From contig NCHN01000018.1 of assembly GCA_002281875.1 (NCBI GenBank), forward strand, positions 1-60,973: a DNA stretch of 60,973 nucleotides. The letters are read 5' to 3'. The translations under genes were made by a program, and so were the position numbers. Below, one piece after another: positions 1 to 9,582 of the stretch. The stretch is from Sphingobacteriia bacterium 24-36-13 (GTDB lineage Bacteria; Bacteroidota; Bacteroidia; Chitinophagales; Chitinophagaceae). The notes beneath the pieces are model-generated. The model was not told the origin of the DNA. It saw only the letters and a list, made by a program, of their open reading frames with translations, and did not search any database. Position 1 is the first letter of the stretch. Every line of letters starts with the position of its first letter.

Positions 1-27
1 AGTAACCAAAAGGTCGCACTACTTGGT

Positions 28-70
28 CAAAAGGCAAAAAGCCCTCAAAAGCTTTTTTGCCTTTTGTTTA
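28..70. terminator. Hairpin terminator upstream of the first kinase
   Basis: CAAAAGGCAAAAAGC (28-42) pairs with GCTTTTTTGCCTTTTG (51-66) around an 8-nt loop, with one bulged T. The stem itself supplies A- and T-runs on both sides, so it can terminate in either direction. It most likely ends a gene lying to the left of the window and insulates the kinase promoter. Confidence 0.6.
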
Positions 71-87
71 AAAATTGCACTTATCTG

Positions 88-120
88 TTGAACTCAGCAT
101 TTTTTAAATTCCTAACTTTA
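88..120 (+). promoter_or_regulatory. Candidate promoter of the first hybrid kinase
   Basis: TTG at 88-90 is followed after 22 nt by TAACTTTA at 113-120, one base off the Bacteroidota -7 consensus TAnnTTTG. The predicted transcription start is about 10 nt before the ATG at 136. Confidence 0.4.
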
Positions 121-135
121 AATAAATAAGTTAGG
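111..135 (+). repeat. Perfect inverted repeat abutting the start codon
   Basis: CCTAACTT (111-118) and AAGTTAGG (128-135) are a perfect 8-bp inverted repeat with a 9-nt AT-only spacer; the right arm touches the ATG at 136. It overlaps the predicted -7 box, so it may be an operator. Confidence 0.45.
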
Positions 136-3100
136 ATGAGTAAAAGTGACAATAGAAAAGATATTGAACAGGATTTCATCTTGCTTTTCGAGAATGTTGC
201 TCAAGGTGTTATTTATCTGAATAAAGACGGCAAAATTGCAGAAGCAAATCCAGCTGCTATAGATTTATTAGGGTTATCAGAAAATCAAATAATTGGAATA
301 GAATCTGTTGATGCACGTTGGGCTACAATAAAGCCTGATTTTTCTATTTTCCCGGGCGATGAACACCCTGCAATAGTAGCATTGAGAACGGGAAAGCCGG
401 TTTTTAATGTTGTAATGGGCGTGAAGCAGGCTGTTAAAAATAAATATGTATGGATTTTAATAAATGCAGTTCCAGAATTTAAGGAGGGAGAAACAGAGCC
501 TTATCGAGTATTTACCACATTTACAGATATTACCGATCAAATTGAATTAGAATCAAAGCTAAGACAGCGGAATAAGTTGTTGCATTTAATTTCAAACATT
601 TCACAGCGGTTTATTAATATCCCTTTAAAACATTTGAATAATGAAATTAATGCTGCAATAAAAGAATTAGGTGAGTTTGCCAAAGCGGATAGATTGGCCA
701 TTTTAGAGTATGATTATAAAAATGGTTTTGCTTATTATACACATGAATGGTGTGCCCATGGAATCGAATCTAAAAAAGAGGAATTGGCTAAAATTCCTTT
801 GAATGAATTTGCGTCTTGGATTGAAATCTTACAAAAAGGAAATCCAATTAACATCCCCAATTCAGATCAATTAGAAATAAATAGCCCAATTCGTAATTTA
901 TTAGATGCAGGAAAAGTAATCAGCTTATTGGCAATACCATTAATGGATGGTAACGATTGCATTGGTGTAATAGGATTAGAGTCTGTTAATCAGCCACACT
1001 ATTTTACTACTGTTGAACAAGACCTCTTAGGAATTTTTGCAGAGTTACTAGTGAATGTAAAAAACCGAATTTCAAATGAGCTGAAAATAAAAGAGAGTGA
1101 GATAAAGTACAAAGAAATTACAGAGAATATGTCTGATATGGTATGGACCATGGACTTAGACTTTAATATTACTTTTTGTAGCGCTTCCATTATCAAGATA
1201 TTTGGGTACACATCCCAAGAGTTTATTCAACTTAGTTATGACAAAATCTATACATCTGAAACAATTCAAAAAATTGAAACACTCTTAACAGAAATAAACC
1301 AGTGTCGAGTTAATGGTTCTATTAATGTAAATCAGGCCTGGACAATTGAAGGGGACTCTTTTAAAAAAGATGGCACTTACGCATGGTTTATTACTGAAAT
1401 AAAACCACATTTTTCAGAAGATGGAATTTTAAAAGGATTTATAGCAACAACTCGCGATGAAACAATTCGAAAAAAGGCAAATGATGAATTAAGAAAGTCA
1501 AGATTTGATTTAGGAGAGCGATTGAAAGAACAAAAAGTAGTTTATGCTGTATCTACCTTAAGTCAAAATGAAGAATTAACACCGGAAGAATATTTTAATG
1601 AGATTGCTAATATTATTGTAGCTGGATTTCAAGATACCATACAAACGTATGTTCATATAGAATATAATGGAATTGATTATTTTTCAAATCAATTTAAAGT
1701 CACAGAAAACTTTCGAGAATTTAATATTCATGTTTCTACCAAAAATCAGGGATGTATTAAAATATATATACCAGGAACTTTAGACTTTCTTAATGAAGAA
1801 ATGGTAATGATTAATACCATTGTTGGTATAATAGAAAAGTATAAGCAAATCAAACTAACCAAACGGGATATTATTGCTTCTGAAGAAAAGTTCAGAATTA
1901 TTGCCAATAACACCTATAACTGGGAATTTTGGGAAGCGCCAGATGGGTATTTTATTTATCACTCTCCTTCTTGTGAACGTATTACTGGTTATACGGCAGA
2001 AGAACTTCTTACAGATTCAGCAATTACCCAAAAACTAATTCACCCAGACGACCTTACTAAATATATTGAGCATAGAAATAAAGTTGTTGAAGAAAAGAAA
2101 TCCGAAAAAGTTATTTTCAGAATTATCAATAGAAGTAATGAAACAAGAATTATTGAACATGTATGCCAACCCATATTTAATGATCAAGGTATTTTTTTAG
2201 GAACTAGAGGAACTAATTTAGATATTACTGAAAATAAATTAGCCGAGGAAGCATTACTAGAGAGTAAAGAAAAATATAGAAGTTTAATTGAGAGTTCTGA
2301 TGCTTCTATTTTCATGTTAGATTTAGAAGGAAGGTTTTTATATGTGAATGATAAAACAGCAGAAACATTTGGATTGCCCAAAGAATCTTTCATTAATAAT
2401 GGACTCACTATTTATGATTTATCTTCTCCAGAATTGGCCAGTCAAAATATGGCAGAAGTAGAACATGTTTTTTTTTCAGGAAAGGGTAAGATAAAAGAAT
2501 CTTCAAGAGTGATCAATGGCCAAATGTTTTGGTTTAGAAGTAGTATTCAGCCGGTAAAAAATAGTCAGGGTAATATATATGCTGTTTTTGTAAACGCTAC
2601 CAATATCACGGAGAAAAAACTAGCAGAAGAACGTGTATTACAAAGTGAATTAAAATATCGAACTCTTTTTGCCGATTCACCCGACGGTTATTTAATTGTA
2701 AAAGATGGAATTTTTATTGATTGTAATAAAGCAAGTGAATTAATACTAGGAACAAATAGAGAAGGCATTATTGGCAAAGAACCGAAAGATATTTCACCAG
2801 AATACCAACCAAATGGTCGCAAGTCGGATGAGTTGGTACAAGAAGTAGTAGCTGAAGCTTTTGCTAATAAAACGACACAGTTTGAGTGGGTTCATTTAAA
2901 GCCTGATGGAACTCCTGTTTACATAGATATTAAACTCTCTGCAATTGACACATTAGATGAAAAATTTCTTCTTACTACTTGGAGAGATATTACTTCACAA
3001 AGGGAAGCAAAAGAGCTGATTAATAAATTGAGTAGTGCGGTTGAACAGAGCCCAATCAGTATTTTTATTACAGACCTTGATGGAAATATTGAATACGTAA

Positions 3101-4623
3101 ATCCATTTACGATAACTACAACAGGCTATCAACAAGAAGAGTTGATTGGGCAGAATCCAAGAATTTTGAAATCGAGCTTTACCAATCCTAAAGTGTATGA
3201 CGAGCTTTGGAGTACAATCACTAATGGTAAAGTATGGAGAGGGGTTTTAAATAATAGAAGGAAAAATGGTTCATTGTATTGGGAGTCTACTACAATTACA
3301 CCTATTATTAACGAAGTTGGGGCAATTACTAGTTTCATTGCTATTAAGGAAGATATTACAGAACGAATTAAAATTGAGCATGAGATAAAGCAACTCAATA
3401 CCAATCTAGAAAAGAAAATTGTAGAAAGGACCATCGAATTGCAAAACAGTAATGAAGAGTTAACAAAAGCCAAAATTGAAGCAGAAGAAGCCAATCATGC
3501 TAAAAGTGAGTTCTTATCTAGAATGAGTCATGAACTTAGAACTCCTATGAATGCCATTCTTGGATTTGCACAGTTGCTAGAGATGGGGTCATTAGATTCC
3601 AAACAAGAAAAAGCAGTACACCATATTTTAAACAGTGGACAACACCTGTTGAACTTAATTAATGAAGTACTTGAAATATCAAGAATTGAAGCAGGTAAAA
3701 TTTCTATCACTGTTGAAGCGGTAAAACTAAATAATGTTTTTAGAGATGTATTAGAAACATTAACTCCAACGGCTGATGCTTATGGAGTAAAATTGATTAA
3801 TGAGCTTGAAGATAAAGCAGATATCTTTATAAGTGCTGATAAGCAGCGGATTAAACAAGTTTTACTTAATTTATTAAATAATGCTATAAAATACCATGAT
3901 AAAAGAGGGTGGGTAAAATTATTCGCAACCGAAGTTATAAGAGATAATAAAACCATTATTCGTATTTGTGTATCAGATAATGGTCCGGGAATTGATGCCA
4001 ATAATGTAAAAAAATTATTTACCCCATTTGAAAGATTAGGAGCAGAAAATAGTACAGTTGAGGGAACAGGATTGGGGTTATCGGTAGTTCAGCAATATGC
4101 ATCTTTGATGGGAGGCACATGTGGTGTAGAGAGCAAGTTAAATGAAGGAAGCACATTCTGGGTAGAACTTCCTAGAACAAGCTCTTTTGTAGAATCCCTA
4201 AATGTTCGTGCTCAATTAGAGCAAGTAGCGCTTAAAGAAAAGACCATCGAAGAGGCAGTAGTATTATATATTGAAGATAACAGTTCGAATATTGAATTGG
4301 TAACCCAAATTTTATTAGCAAAGCGTCCCAACGTAAAATTAATAACTGCAGTTTACGGTAAACAAACTTTGGAATTGGCACTTAAACATCAGCCCAATCT
4401 AATATTGTTAGATTTAAATCTGCCTGATATTCATGGATCTGAAGTATTTGAATTATTAAAGCAACATGAAATAGCTAGGCAAATTCCCGTAATAATAGTA
4501 AGCGCAGATGCCATGCCTGCTCAGGTAAATAAATTATTGGAAGCTGGTGTTAAGCAATACTTAACCAAGCCTTTTGATGTCCCTGCTTTTTTACAAATGA
4601 TTGATCAATATACTAACCATTAA
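136..4623 (+). CDS. Multi-PAS/GAF hybrid sensor histidine kinase
   Basis: A 1495-residue hybrid kinase with no obvious membrane segment, so probably a cytoplasmic sensor. Domains in order: PAS (about 11-140), GAF (about 160-305), PAS (325-450), a GAF-like stretch (470-585), four more PAS domains (590-1090), a coiled linker, HisKA with the H-box SHELRTPMN and phospho-acceptor His1132, HATPase_c with N box NLLNNAIKYH, DNGPGID and GTGLGL, and a C-terminal receiver with phospho-acceptor Asp1426 in LLDLNLP. The receiver is fused, so phosphate must leave through an unlinked or nearby partner. It has the same domain plan and very similar PAS-HisKA-REC sequence as the kinase at 6117-9440, indicating duplication. 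The ligand cannot be read from sequence. The family assignment is secure. Confidence 0.95.
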   Translation: MSKSDNRKDIEQDFILLFENVAQGVIYLNKDGKIAEANPAAIDLLGLSENQIIGIESVDARWATIKPDFSIFPGDEHPAIVALRTGKPVFNVVMGVKQAVKNKYVWILINAVPEFKEGETEPYRVFTTFTDITDQIELESKLRQRNKLLHLISNISQRFINIPLKHLNNEINAAIKELGEFAKADRLAILEYDYKNGFAYYTHEWCAHGIESKKEELAKIPLNEFASWIEILQKGNPINIPNSDQLEINSPIRNLLDAGKVISLLAIPLMDGNDCIGVIGLESVNQPHYFTTVEQDLLGIFAELLVNVKNRISNELKIKESEIKYKEITENMSDMVWTMDLDFNITFCSASIIKIFGYTSQEFIQLSYDKIYTSETIQKIETLLTEINQCRVNGSINVNQAWTIEGDSFKKDGTYAWFITEIKPHFSEDGILKGFIATTRDETIRKKANDELRKSRFDLGERLKEQKVVYAVSTLSQNEELTPEEYFNEIANIIVAGFQDTIQTYVHIEYNGIDYFSNQFKVTENFREFNIHVSTKNQGCIKIYIPGTLDFLNEEMVMINTIVGIIEKYKQIKLTKRDIIASEEKFRIIANNTYNWEFWEAPDGYFIYHSPSCERITGYTAEELLTDSAITQKLIHPDDLTKYIEHRNKVVEEKKSEKVIFRIINRSNETRIIEHVCQPIFNDQGIFLGTRGTNLDITENKLAEEALLESKEKYRSLIESSDASIFMLDLEGRFLYVNDKTAETFGLPKESFINNGLTIYDLSSPELASQNMAEVEHVFFSGKGKIKESSRVINGQMFWFRSSIQPVKNSQGNIYAVFVNATNITEKKLAEERVLQSELKYRTLFADSPDGYLIVKDGIFIDCNKASELILGTNREGIIGKEPKDISPEYQPNGRKSDELVQEVVAEAFANKTTQFEWVHLKPDGTPVYIDIKLSAIDTLDEKFLLTTWRDITSQREAKELINKLSSAVEQSPISIFITDLDGNIEYVNPFTITTTGYQQEELIGQNPRILKSSFTNPKVYDELWSTITNGKVWRGVLNNRRKNGSLYWESTTITPIINEVGAITSFIAIKEDITERIKIEHEIKQLNTNLEKKIVERTIELQNSNEELTKAKIEAEEANHAKSEFLSRMSHELRTPMNAILGFAQLLEMGSLDSKQEKAVHHILNSGQHLLNLINEVLEISRIEAGKISITVEAVKLNNVFRDVLETLTPTADAYGVKLINELEDKADIFISADKQRIKQVLLNLLNNAIKYHDKRGWVKLFATEVIRDNKTIIRICVSDNGPGIDANNVKKLFTPFERLGAENSTVEGTGLGLSVVQQYASLMGGTCGVESKLNEGSTFWVELPRTSSFVESLNVRAQLEQVALKEKTIEEAVVLYIEDNSSNIELVTQILLAKRPNVKLITAVYGKQTLELALKHQPNLILLDLNLPDIHGSEVFELLKQHEIARQIPVIIVSADAMPAQVNKLLEAGVKQYLTKPFDVPAFLQMIDQYTNH

Positions 4624-4633
4624 AATAAATTGC

Positions 4634-5305
4634 TTAACTAATGTAGCTAGACTGTTTAGTGTAATTAGTATTAGGAGCATAAATATAGAGTAAAGATGCA
4701 CCCTTAATAGTTTGTATAATATCTCGAACTTGGTTTTGAGGAACTGCCGGACATCCTAGACTTCTACCTATATAGCCCTGCTTTTGTATTAACTGATCAT
4801 TTACATAATCTGCACCATGCATTACAATTGCTCTTTGTTTGGCTTTATCATTAATACCTGTTTCTATGCCAGTTAATTGCAACGACATACCATGTTTGCC
4901 TTTATATATTTCACCGGTAATATAAAACCCTAAACTAGATTGGTAGGAATTGTTTTTGTTTGAAAAATTCTTGGCAAAAAGAACACCTGAATTACGGCCA
5001 TGTGCAACCAAGGTATTGACTACTATTTCCATTTTTTGCATATCAATGATAAAAAGTCTTTTTGCGGAACTTGGTTTACTAAAGTCTGCAATAGTTAGAT
5101 ACCGTTGATTAATTAATTGACCAGCTTCTTTTAATTTCTCATACCCTCTAATAGCATGTTGAACGGCTAATTTATTAATATTAAACTTATCGGAAAGAAT
5201 CTCAATATTGGATATAAAAGAGTTGGTCTTAAGCTCCAACTTTTTATTATATGCCTGAGTAGTAAAACTGATTAGAAATAGAAATAATAGGATATGCTTT
5301 TTCAT
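4634..5305 (-). CDS. Murein L,D-transpeptidase catalytic-domain protein (YkuD_2 type)
   Basis: A 223-residue exported protein. The ATG at 5305 opens directly onto a signal peptide (MKKHILLFLFLISF) and was chosen over the in-frame ATG at 5359, which lies inside the predicted -7 box. The C-terminal half carries the family signature: HGADY supplies the conserved His, and GRSLGCPAVP carries the catalytic Cys. Such enzymes make or remodel 3-3 cross-links, or attach proteins to peptidoglycan, in the periplasm. The family is established; the exact acceptor is not readable. It sits alone between two signalling loci and is transcribed convergently with the first kinase, 10 nt apart with no visible terminator. 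Confidence 0.85.
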   Translation of the reverse strand: MKKHILLFLFLISFTTQAYNKKLELKTNSFISNIEILSDKFNINKLAVQHAIRGYEKLKEAGQLINQRYLTIADFSKPSSAKRLFIIDMQKMEIVVNTLVAHGRNSGVLFAKNFSNKNNSYQSSLGFYITGEIYKGKHGMSLQLTGIETGINDKAKQRAIVMHGADYVNDQLIQKQGYIGRSLGCPAVPQNQVRDIIQTIKGASLLYIYAPNTNYTKQSSYIS

Positions 5306-5356
5306 AGTTAGGGGGGTACTAATGAATATTGTAGCAGCATCATGGATGCCGGGTTG

Positions 5357-5386
5357 CAAAATTAGCTAATACTGGCTTAATCCAAA
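5357..5386 (-). promoter_or_regulatory. Consensus promoter of the L,D-transpeptidase
   Basis: On the minus strand TTTG (5386-5383) is followed after 18 nt by TAATTTTG (5364-5357) and then C, a full match to TTTG-N-TAnnTTTGC. The predicted leader to the ATG at 5305 is about 45 nt. Confidence 0.7.
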
Positions 5387-5410
5387 CCTTAAAACTGTTA
5401 AAATGGCTAC

Positions 5411-6112
5411 TTATATATTAGCCTGAGCACTTTTGGCAGAAATTTCCCGGACTGTTTTATCAATTTCATTAGCTGAAGTAATCACTATATCCATGATTTC
5501 CTCTTGAGTAACCCCAGCGTCATCTTTTATTTCTAATAAAGAAATAGCCCCCATCATTCTGGCTAATGGAGCTCTTACAACATGTGATTGAATCCAAGAG
5601 ATCTCTCGTAAAGCTTTGTTTTGTAATTCAATGGCTGCAAGATTCTTCTCCAATTCTAGCGTTCTTTCTTTTACTTTTTCTTCTAGAATACTATTTTGAT
5701 TGGTTAGCTGTGACAATAAAAATACCGTGTATAGTAGATTCCTGATTCTTAAATCAACTTCTGTTAAATCGAAGGGTTTGGTGAGAAAATCACTGGCGCC
5801 TCCAGATAAAGCTTTCTTTTTTGATTCTGGAGTAATATCTGCAGTTAAAACGAGTATACGCATTAAAGGAAACCCGGAAGGATCTTTTTTTAATTCCTCC
5901 ATAATATCAAATCCAGAAACTTGCGGCATCATCAAGTCTAATAAAATCAATTCTGGTTCAAACTCTTTTATTGTTGCGAGGGCTATTGTTGAGTCGCTTA
6001 ACGACTTTACATTTGTATACCCCTTCATCATGAGTAAGTTCTCTAATACTTCAATATTAGCTAATGTATCGTCTATGATTAAAATTCTAGCGTCTTTTAA
6101 ATCTTCTTTCAT
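5411..6112 (-). CDS. Receiver protein with orphan HisKA-like dimerisation helix
   Basis: A 233-residue protein. Residues about 8-125 form a receiver domain with phospho-acceptor Asp59 in LILLDLMMP, the Thr in VLTAD and Lys in LTKPF. A coiled coil follows (EEKVKERTLELEKNL) and then an H-box-like segment, QSHVVRAPLARMMG, with His177, ending about 55 residues later. There is no DNA-binding domain and no ATPase domain. The ATG is 4 nt downstream of the kinase gene's stop codon, so the two are almost certainly co-transcribed and partners. It could dimerise with, or receive phosphate from, the upstream hybrid kinase and pass it from Asp59 to His177 or the reverse; that role is inferred. Confidence 0.85.
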   Translation of the reverse strand: MKEDLKDARILIIDDTLANIEVLENLLMMKGYTNVKSLSDSTIALATIKEFEPELILLDLMMPQVSGFDIMEELKKDPSGFPLMRILVLTADITPESKKKALSGGASDFLTKPFDLTEVDLRIRNLLYTVFLLSQLTNQNSILEEKVKERTLELEKNLAAIELQNKALREISWIQSHVVRAPLARMMGAISLLEIKDDAGVTQEEIMDIVITSANEIDKTVREISAKSAQANI

Positions 6113-6116
6113 GTTA

Positions 6117-9100
6117 TTATTTTATAATTTCATCAACCGCAGCTAAAAAGGATTTTATTTCTATTGGTTTTGTTAAATAGTTAGTAGCACCTGATGCTTT
6201 TAATATGCTTACTTGATTAGGCATCGCATCTGCACTTATTACAATAACAGGAATTTCCTTTGTTTCTTCATTTCCTTTTAACTCTAATAAAATGTCGTTT
6301 CCATGCTTATCTGGTAAATTTAAATCTAAGAGAATTAAGGATGGCTTTACTTCAATGGCTTTTTCAAGTGCTCCACTTCCTCTCATATGAATCACCAGCT
6401 TTATGCCTTTTCTTTTTGTATCAATAATTTCCTGAACCAATTCAATATTAGGCATATTGTCTTCAATATACAAAACCACTCCCTCTTGATTATGAATGGC
6501 AGTATGTTGGCTTAAAGTTGCTTCTTTTTGTATTAAGTCTAATTGACTTTTACACTGTTGTAATTCTATCCAAAAAGTACTTCCTTTTCCAGGAGCACTT
6601 TTAACACCCACTTTGCCCCCCATTAAGTCTACCAACTGTTTTACAACGGCTAATCCTAATCCTGTACCTTCTACATTTGATTTTTCTGCACCAATCCTTT
6701 CGAAAGGAATAAAAATTCTTTCCAAATCTTTTTCATCAATTCCCCATCCTGTATCGGTAACTGAGATTCTAATTGGCGTATAACCATCCTCTGAAGTTTG
6801 CTTAATATCAACAGAAGTAGTTACCTCACCACCTTCATTATTATATTTAATGGCATTATTTGTTAAGTTAATTAGTACCTGTTTTAACCTTTGTCTATCT
6901 GCTCTAATATAGGTTGGTACAGTATTATTTAATTGAGTATTTAAACTAATATTTTTTTGATTGGCAGAAAATAATAAACTGTCTTTTATTTCATTGATGA
7001 CTTCATAAACCTCAATAGGTTCTACCGATATGCTAATTCTTCCAGATTCAATTCTAGATATATCTAACACTTCATTAATTAAGTTGAGTAAGTGTTTCCC
7101 ACTGTCTAAAATATGTTGAACTCCTTTTTCTTGAACAGGAGTCAATTCACCCATTTGTAATAACTGACCAAATCCTAATATAGAATTCATGGGTGTTCTT
7201 AATTCATGACTCATCTTAGATAAGAAATCAATCTTTGCTTTATTGGCCTCTTGAGCTTCTTTGTTAGCATTAATTAAAGAGACATTTGCATTTTCTAAAT
7301 CCAATGTTCTTTCTTTAATTTTTTCTTCCAAATGTAGATTCAAATCTTTTAATTCATCTTGTATACGCTTTCTTTCTGTAATGTCTTCTTTAATAGCAAT
7401 ATAGTGGGTAATTACTCCATCATCGTTCATGATTGGTCCAATAGTTGCCCGTTCCCAATAATACGTACCGTCTTTTTTTCTGTTATGAAAAATCCCTTTC
7501 CATTCTTTTCCATGCGTAATATTTCCCCATAAATGCTGGTATTCCTCTAAAGTTGTTTCTCCTGACTTTAATACTTTTGGATTTTTTCCTAATAGCTCTT
7601 CCTGTGTGTAACCAGTAGTATGAAAAGTGTAAGGATTAGCATATTCTATATTACCCTCTAAGTTGGTTATAACAACCGTTAGGGGGATCTGTTCCACCGC
7701 TCTTGACAACTTCCTAACTTGTTCTTCAACTATTTTTTTATCTGAAATGTCAATACCCATGCATTGCATTTCACTTGGTTTTCCATTCGCATCTGTTAAG
7801 CAAACAAACTCCCAAAGCGTTGTCATGATTCCTCCGTCTTTTGAAGGCTTGTCTAGTTCAATTTGGTGAACTGTACCGGGGTTCATGATACACTCCATTA
7901 CTACATCTTGGGTTCGCTTATGATGATAACTGCAAATAGAAGTTAATGAATCCCCTTTGGCAAGTCCCTTACTTTTATACATCCACCCAAACTCTTTTTC
8001 AAAAGTTTTGTTCCAGTAAGTATGCATTCCAGTTAGATCGGTTCTTAATACATAATGGGTTGGGCTATTTACAATTCTTTGTAGTCTTTCTTCGCTTTCT
8101 TGTAATTCTAGAAGTGCTCTTTTTTCTTTGGTAATATCTCTAGTGATTCCAAGAATACCCGTTACTTGGTTTTCGGTATTCCAACTTGGTTTCATAACAG
8201 TAAGAAACCAAAATACTTGGCCATTTTTTTTAATGGCTTGACCTTCTAACTGCCAAAGATCTTTATTTGATAACGTTCCGTTCTTTAATTTTTCTTTAAA
8301 GGATTGAATGATTTCTAAGTATTTTTCAATTGTTTCTGGTGCATATTTTTCATTGATTGAACCCGAAAGAAATTCATCAGGTGTGTAACCAAAAATTGTT
8401 TCAATCGATGGACTACAGTAGTTCATTTTAAAATCCTTATCTGTGGTCCAGATTAAGTCGGCAATATTTTCTGTTATTTCTCTATACTTTCTTTCACTTT
8501 CTTGAATTTTTTTATTGTAGTCAATTCTAACTTGCATATTAGAAAGCATTTCCGCAAAAATCTTCAATAGATTCTGTTCCTGTTCTGTAAAAAAATGCTT
8601 CTTTTTTACCATATCCAATCCAACAAATCCAACACACTTGGCTTCATTCATAATTGGAACAGTCAGTAAGCTTAAAATTGAGTGGGCTTCTAATGCATTC
8701 CTGAGCGTACTTTTAATTGGCAGTGCATTAACATCGGGGATATGAATACTTAATCCTTTTGTATGTTGGTCTAGCCAATCTTCCATAATAGAAAACGGCA
8801 CCATTTGCAAATCATCTATATGCGGCTTTATTCCCTTGCCGCACCATTCATAAGTGTTGTTGCTTAGCGAATGTTCAAAATCATAATCAAAAATATATAC
8901 ACGATCTGCTTCCAAAAAAAGGCCTAGTTCTGCTAATGATTCTTGAACTGCAACCTCTGGCTCATTATGTAAACCAACTAAATATGTTTTAGCTGTTTTC
9001 ATCATTAAGCTTTGCAGCTTATTTTGAAAACGCAATTTCTTTTCTATGGATATTTGAGAGCTAATATTTGTAACGGTAGTAAAAATTCTTTTTAGTGTTA

Positions 9101-9440
9101 CACCGTCTTCCAAAAATTCTGGTTCAGACTCTAGCATTACCCATGTGGTATGTCGTCTTTTGATTTCGTGTATTCCAGCAATTACTTCTCTAACTGGTTT
9201 CTTTGTTTGTATTGCAATTACAGAGGGATACTCTTCTTTTGGAAAAATATTCCCATCATAGTCTAATATTAAATAACCCTCTTCTTGTGATCTTAATTTT
9301 GTTAGTTGGTCTACTTTCAACCCTAAAATTCTTTCTGCTGCTTTATTTGCATAAATGGGCAGCCCGGTAGGATCAGAATATACAATACCAATATTTATTT
9401 TATTAATTATTTTTTCATTTAGAAACTCAAGATCCTCCAT
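6117..9440 (-). CDS. Multi-PAS/GAF hybrid sensor histidine kinase
   Basis: A 1107-residue hybrid kinase. Domains in order: PAS (about 10-130), GAF (150-300), PAS (315-440), PAS (450-575), PAS (580-700), coiled linker, HisKA with SHELRTPMN and His745, HATPase_c (N box NLTNNAIKYN, DTGWGID, GTGLGL), receiver with Asp1039 in LLDLNLP. No membrane helices are evident. It lacks two PAS and one GAF-like unit present in its paralogue at 136-4623, but the shared parts align closely (for example ITNLEGNIEYANP against ITDLDGNIEYVNP). First gene of a two-gene operon with the receiver protein 4 nt downstream. Its upstream region carries CTAACTTTAAA (minus, near 9468-9478), also found before the paralogue. 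Confidence 0.95.
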   Translation of the reverse strand: MEDLEFLNEKIINKINIGIVYSDPTGLPIYANKAAERILGLKVDQLTKLRSQEEGYLILDYDGNIFPKEEYPSVIAIQTKKPVREVIAGIHEIKRRHTTWVMLESEPEFLEDGVTLKRIFTTVTNISSQISIEKKLRFQNKLQSLMMKTAKTYLVGLHNEPEVAVQESLAELGLFLEADRVYIFDYDFEHSLSNNTYEWCGKGIKPHIDDLQMVPFSIMEDWLDQHTKGLSIHIPDVNALPIKSTLRNALEAHSILSLLTVPIMNEAKCVGFVGLDMVKKKHFFTEQEQNLLKIFAEMLSNMQVRIDYNKKIQESERKYREITENIADLIWTTDKDFKMNYCSPSIETIFGYTPDEFLSGSINEKYAPETIEKYLEIIQSFKEKLKNGTLSNKDLWQLEGQAIKKNGQVFWFLTVMKPSWNTENQVTGILGITRDITKEKRALLELQESEERLQRIVNSPTHYVLRTDLTGMHTYWNKTFEKEFGWMYKSKGLAKGDSLTSICSYHHKRTQDVVMECIMNPGTVHQIELDKPSKDGGIMTTLWEFVCLTDANGKPSEMQCMGIDISDKKIVEEQVRKLSRAVEQIPLTVVITNLEGNIEYANPYTFHTTGYTQEELLGKNPKVLKSGETTLEEYQHLWGNITHGKEWKGIFHNRKKDGTYYWERATIGPIMNDDGVITHYIAIKEDITERKRIQDELKDLNLHLEEKIKERTLDLENANVSLINANKEAQEANKAKIDFLSKMSHELRTPMNSILGFGQLLQMGELTPVQEKGVQHILDSGKHLLNLINEVLDISRIESGRISISVEPIEVYEVINEIKDSLLFSANQKNISLNTQLNNTVPTYIRADRQRLKQVLINLTNNAIKYNNEGGEVTTSVDIKQTSEDGYTPIRISVTDTGWGIDEKDLERIFIPFERIGAEKSNVEGTGLGLAVVKQLVDLMGGKVGVKSAPGKGSTFWIELQQCKSQLDLIQKEATLSQHTAIHNQEGVVLYIEDNMPNIELVQEIIDTKRKGIKLVIHMRGSGALEKAIEVKPSLILLDLNLPDKHGNDILLELKGNEETKEIPVIVISADAMPNQVSILKASGATNYLTKPIEIKSFLAAVDEIIK

Positions 9441-9544
9441 ACAACAATGAATTTGTAGATTATTGTTTTAAAGTTAGTGAATATATCATTTCTATTATTT
9501 TGTTAATCTTATTCAAAACAAGGTTGACTATTTATTGCAATTAA

Positions 9545-9573
9545 TTGTGGGCCACTGAAAGACTGTATCTTCG
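9545..9573 (+). promoter_or_regulatory. Candidate promoter of the membrane protein/HAD pair
   Basis: TTG (9545-9547), 18 nt, TATCTTCG (9566-9573), one base from the -7 consensus, ending 9 nt before the ATG at 9583. Confidence 0.5.
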
Positions 9574-9582
9574 TTTCACATT

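Noticed and set aside
3129-3494. Minus-strand ORF of 121 codons inside the first kinase
   Set aside because: Antisense of the PAS/linker region; Ser/Leu-rich shadow translation.
5700-6146. Plus-strand ORF of 148 codons opposite the receiver gene
   Set aside because: Shadow of a clear receiver-domain gene; no motif and no promoter.
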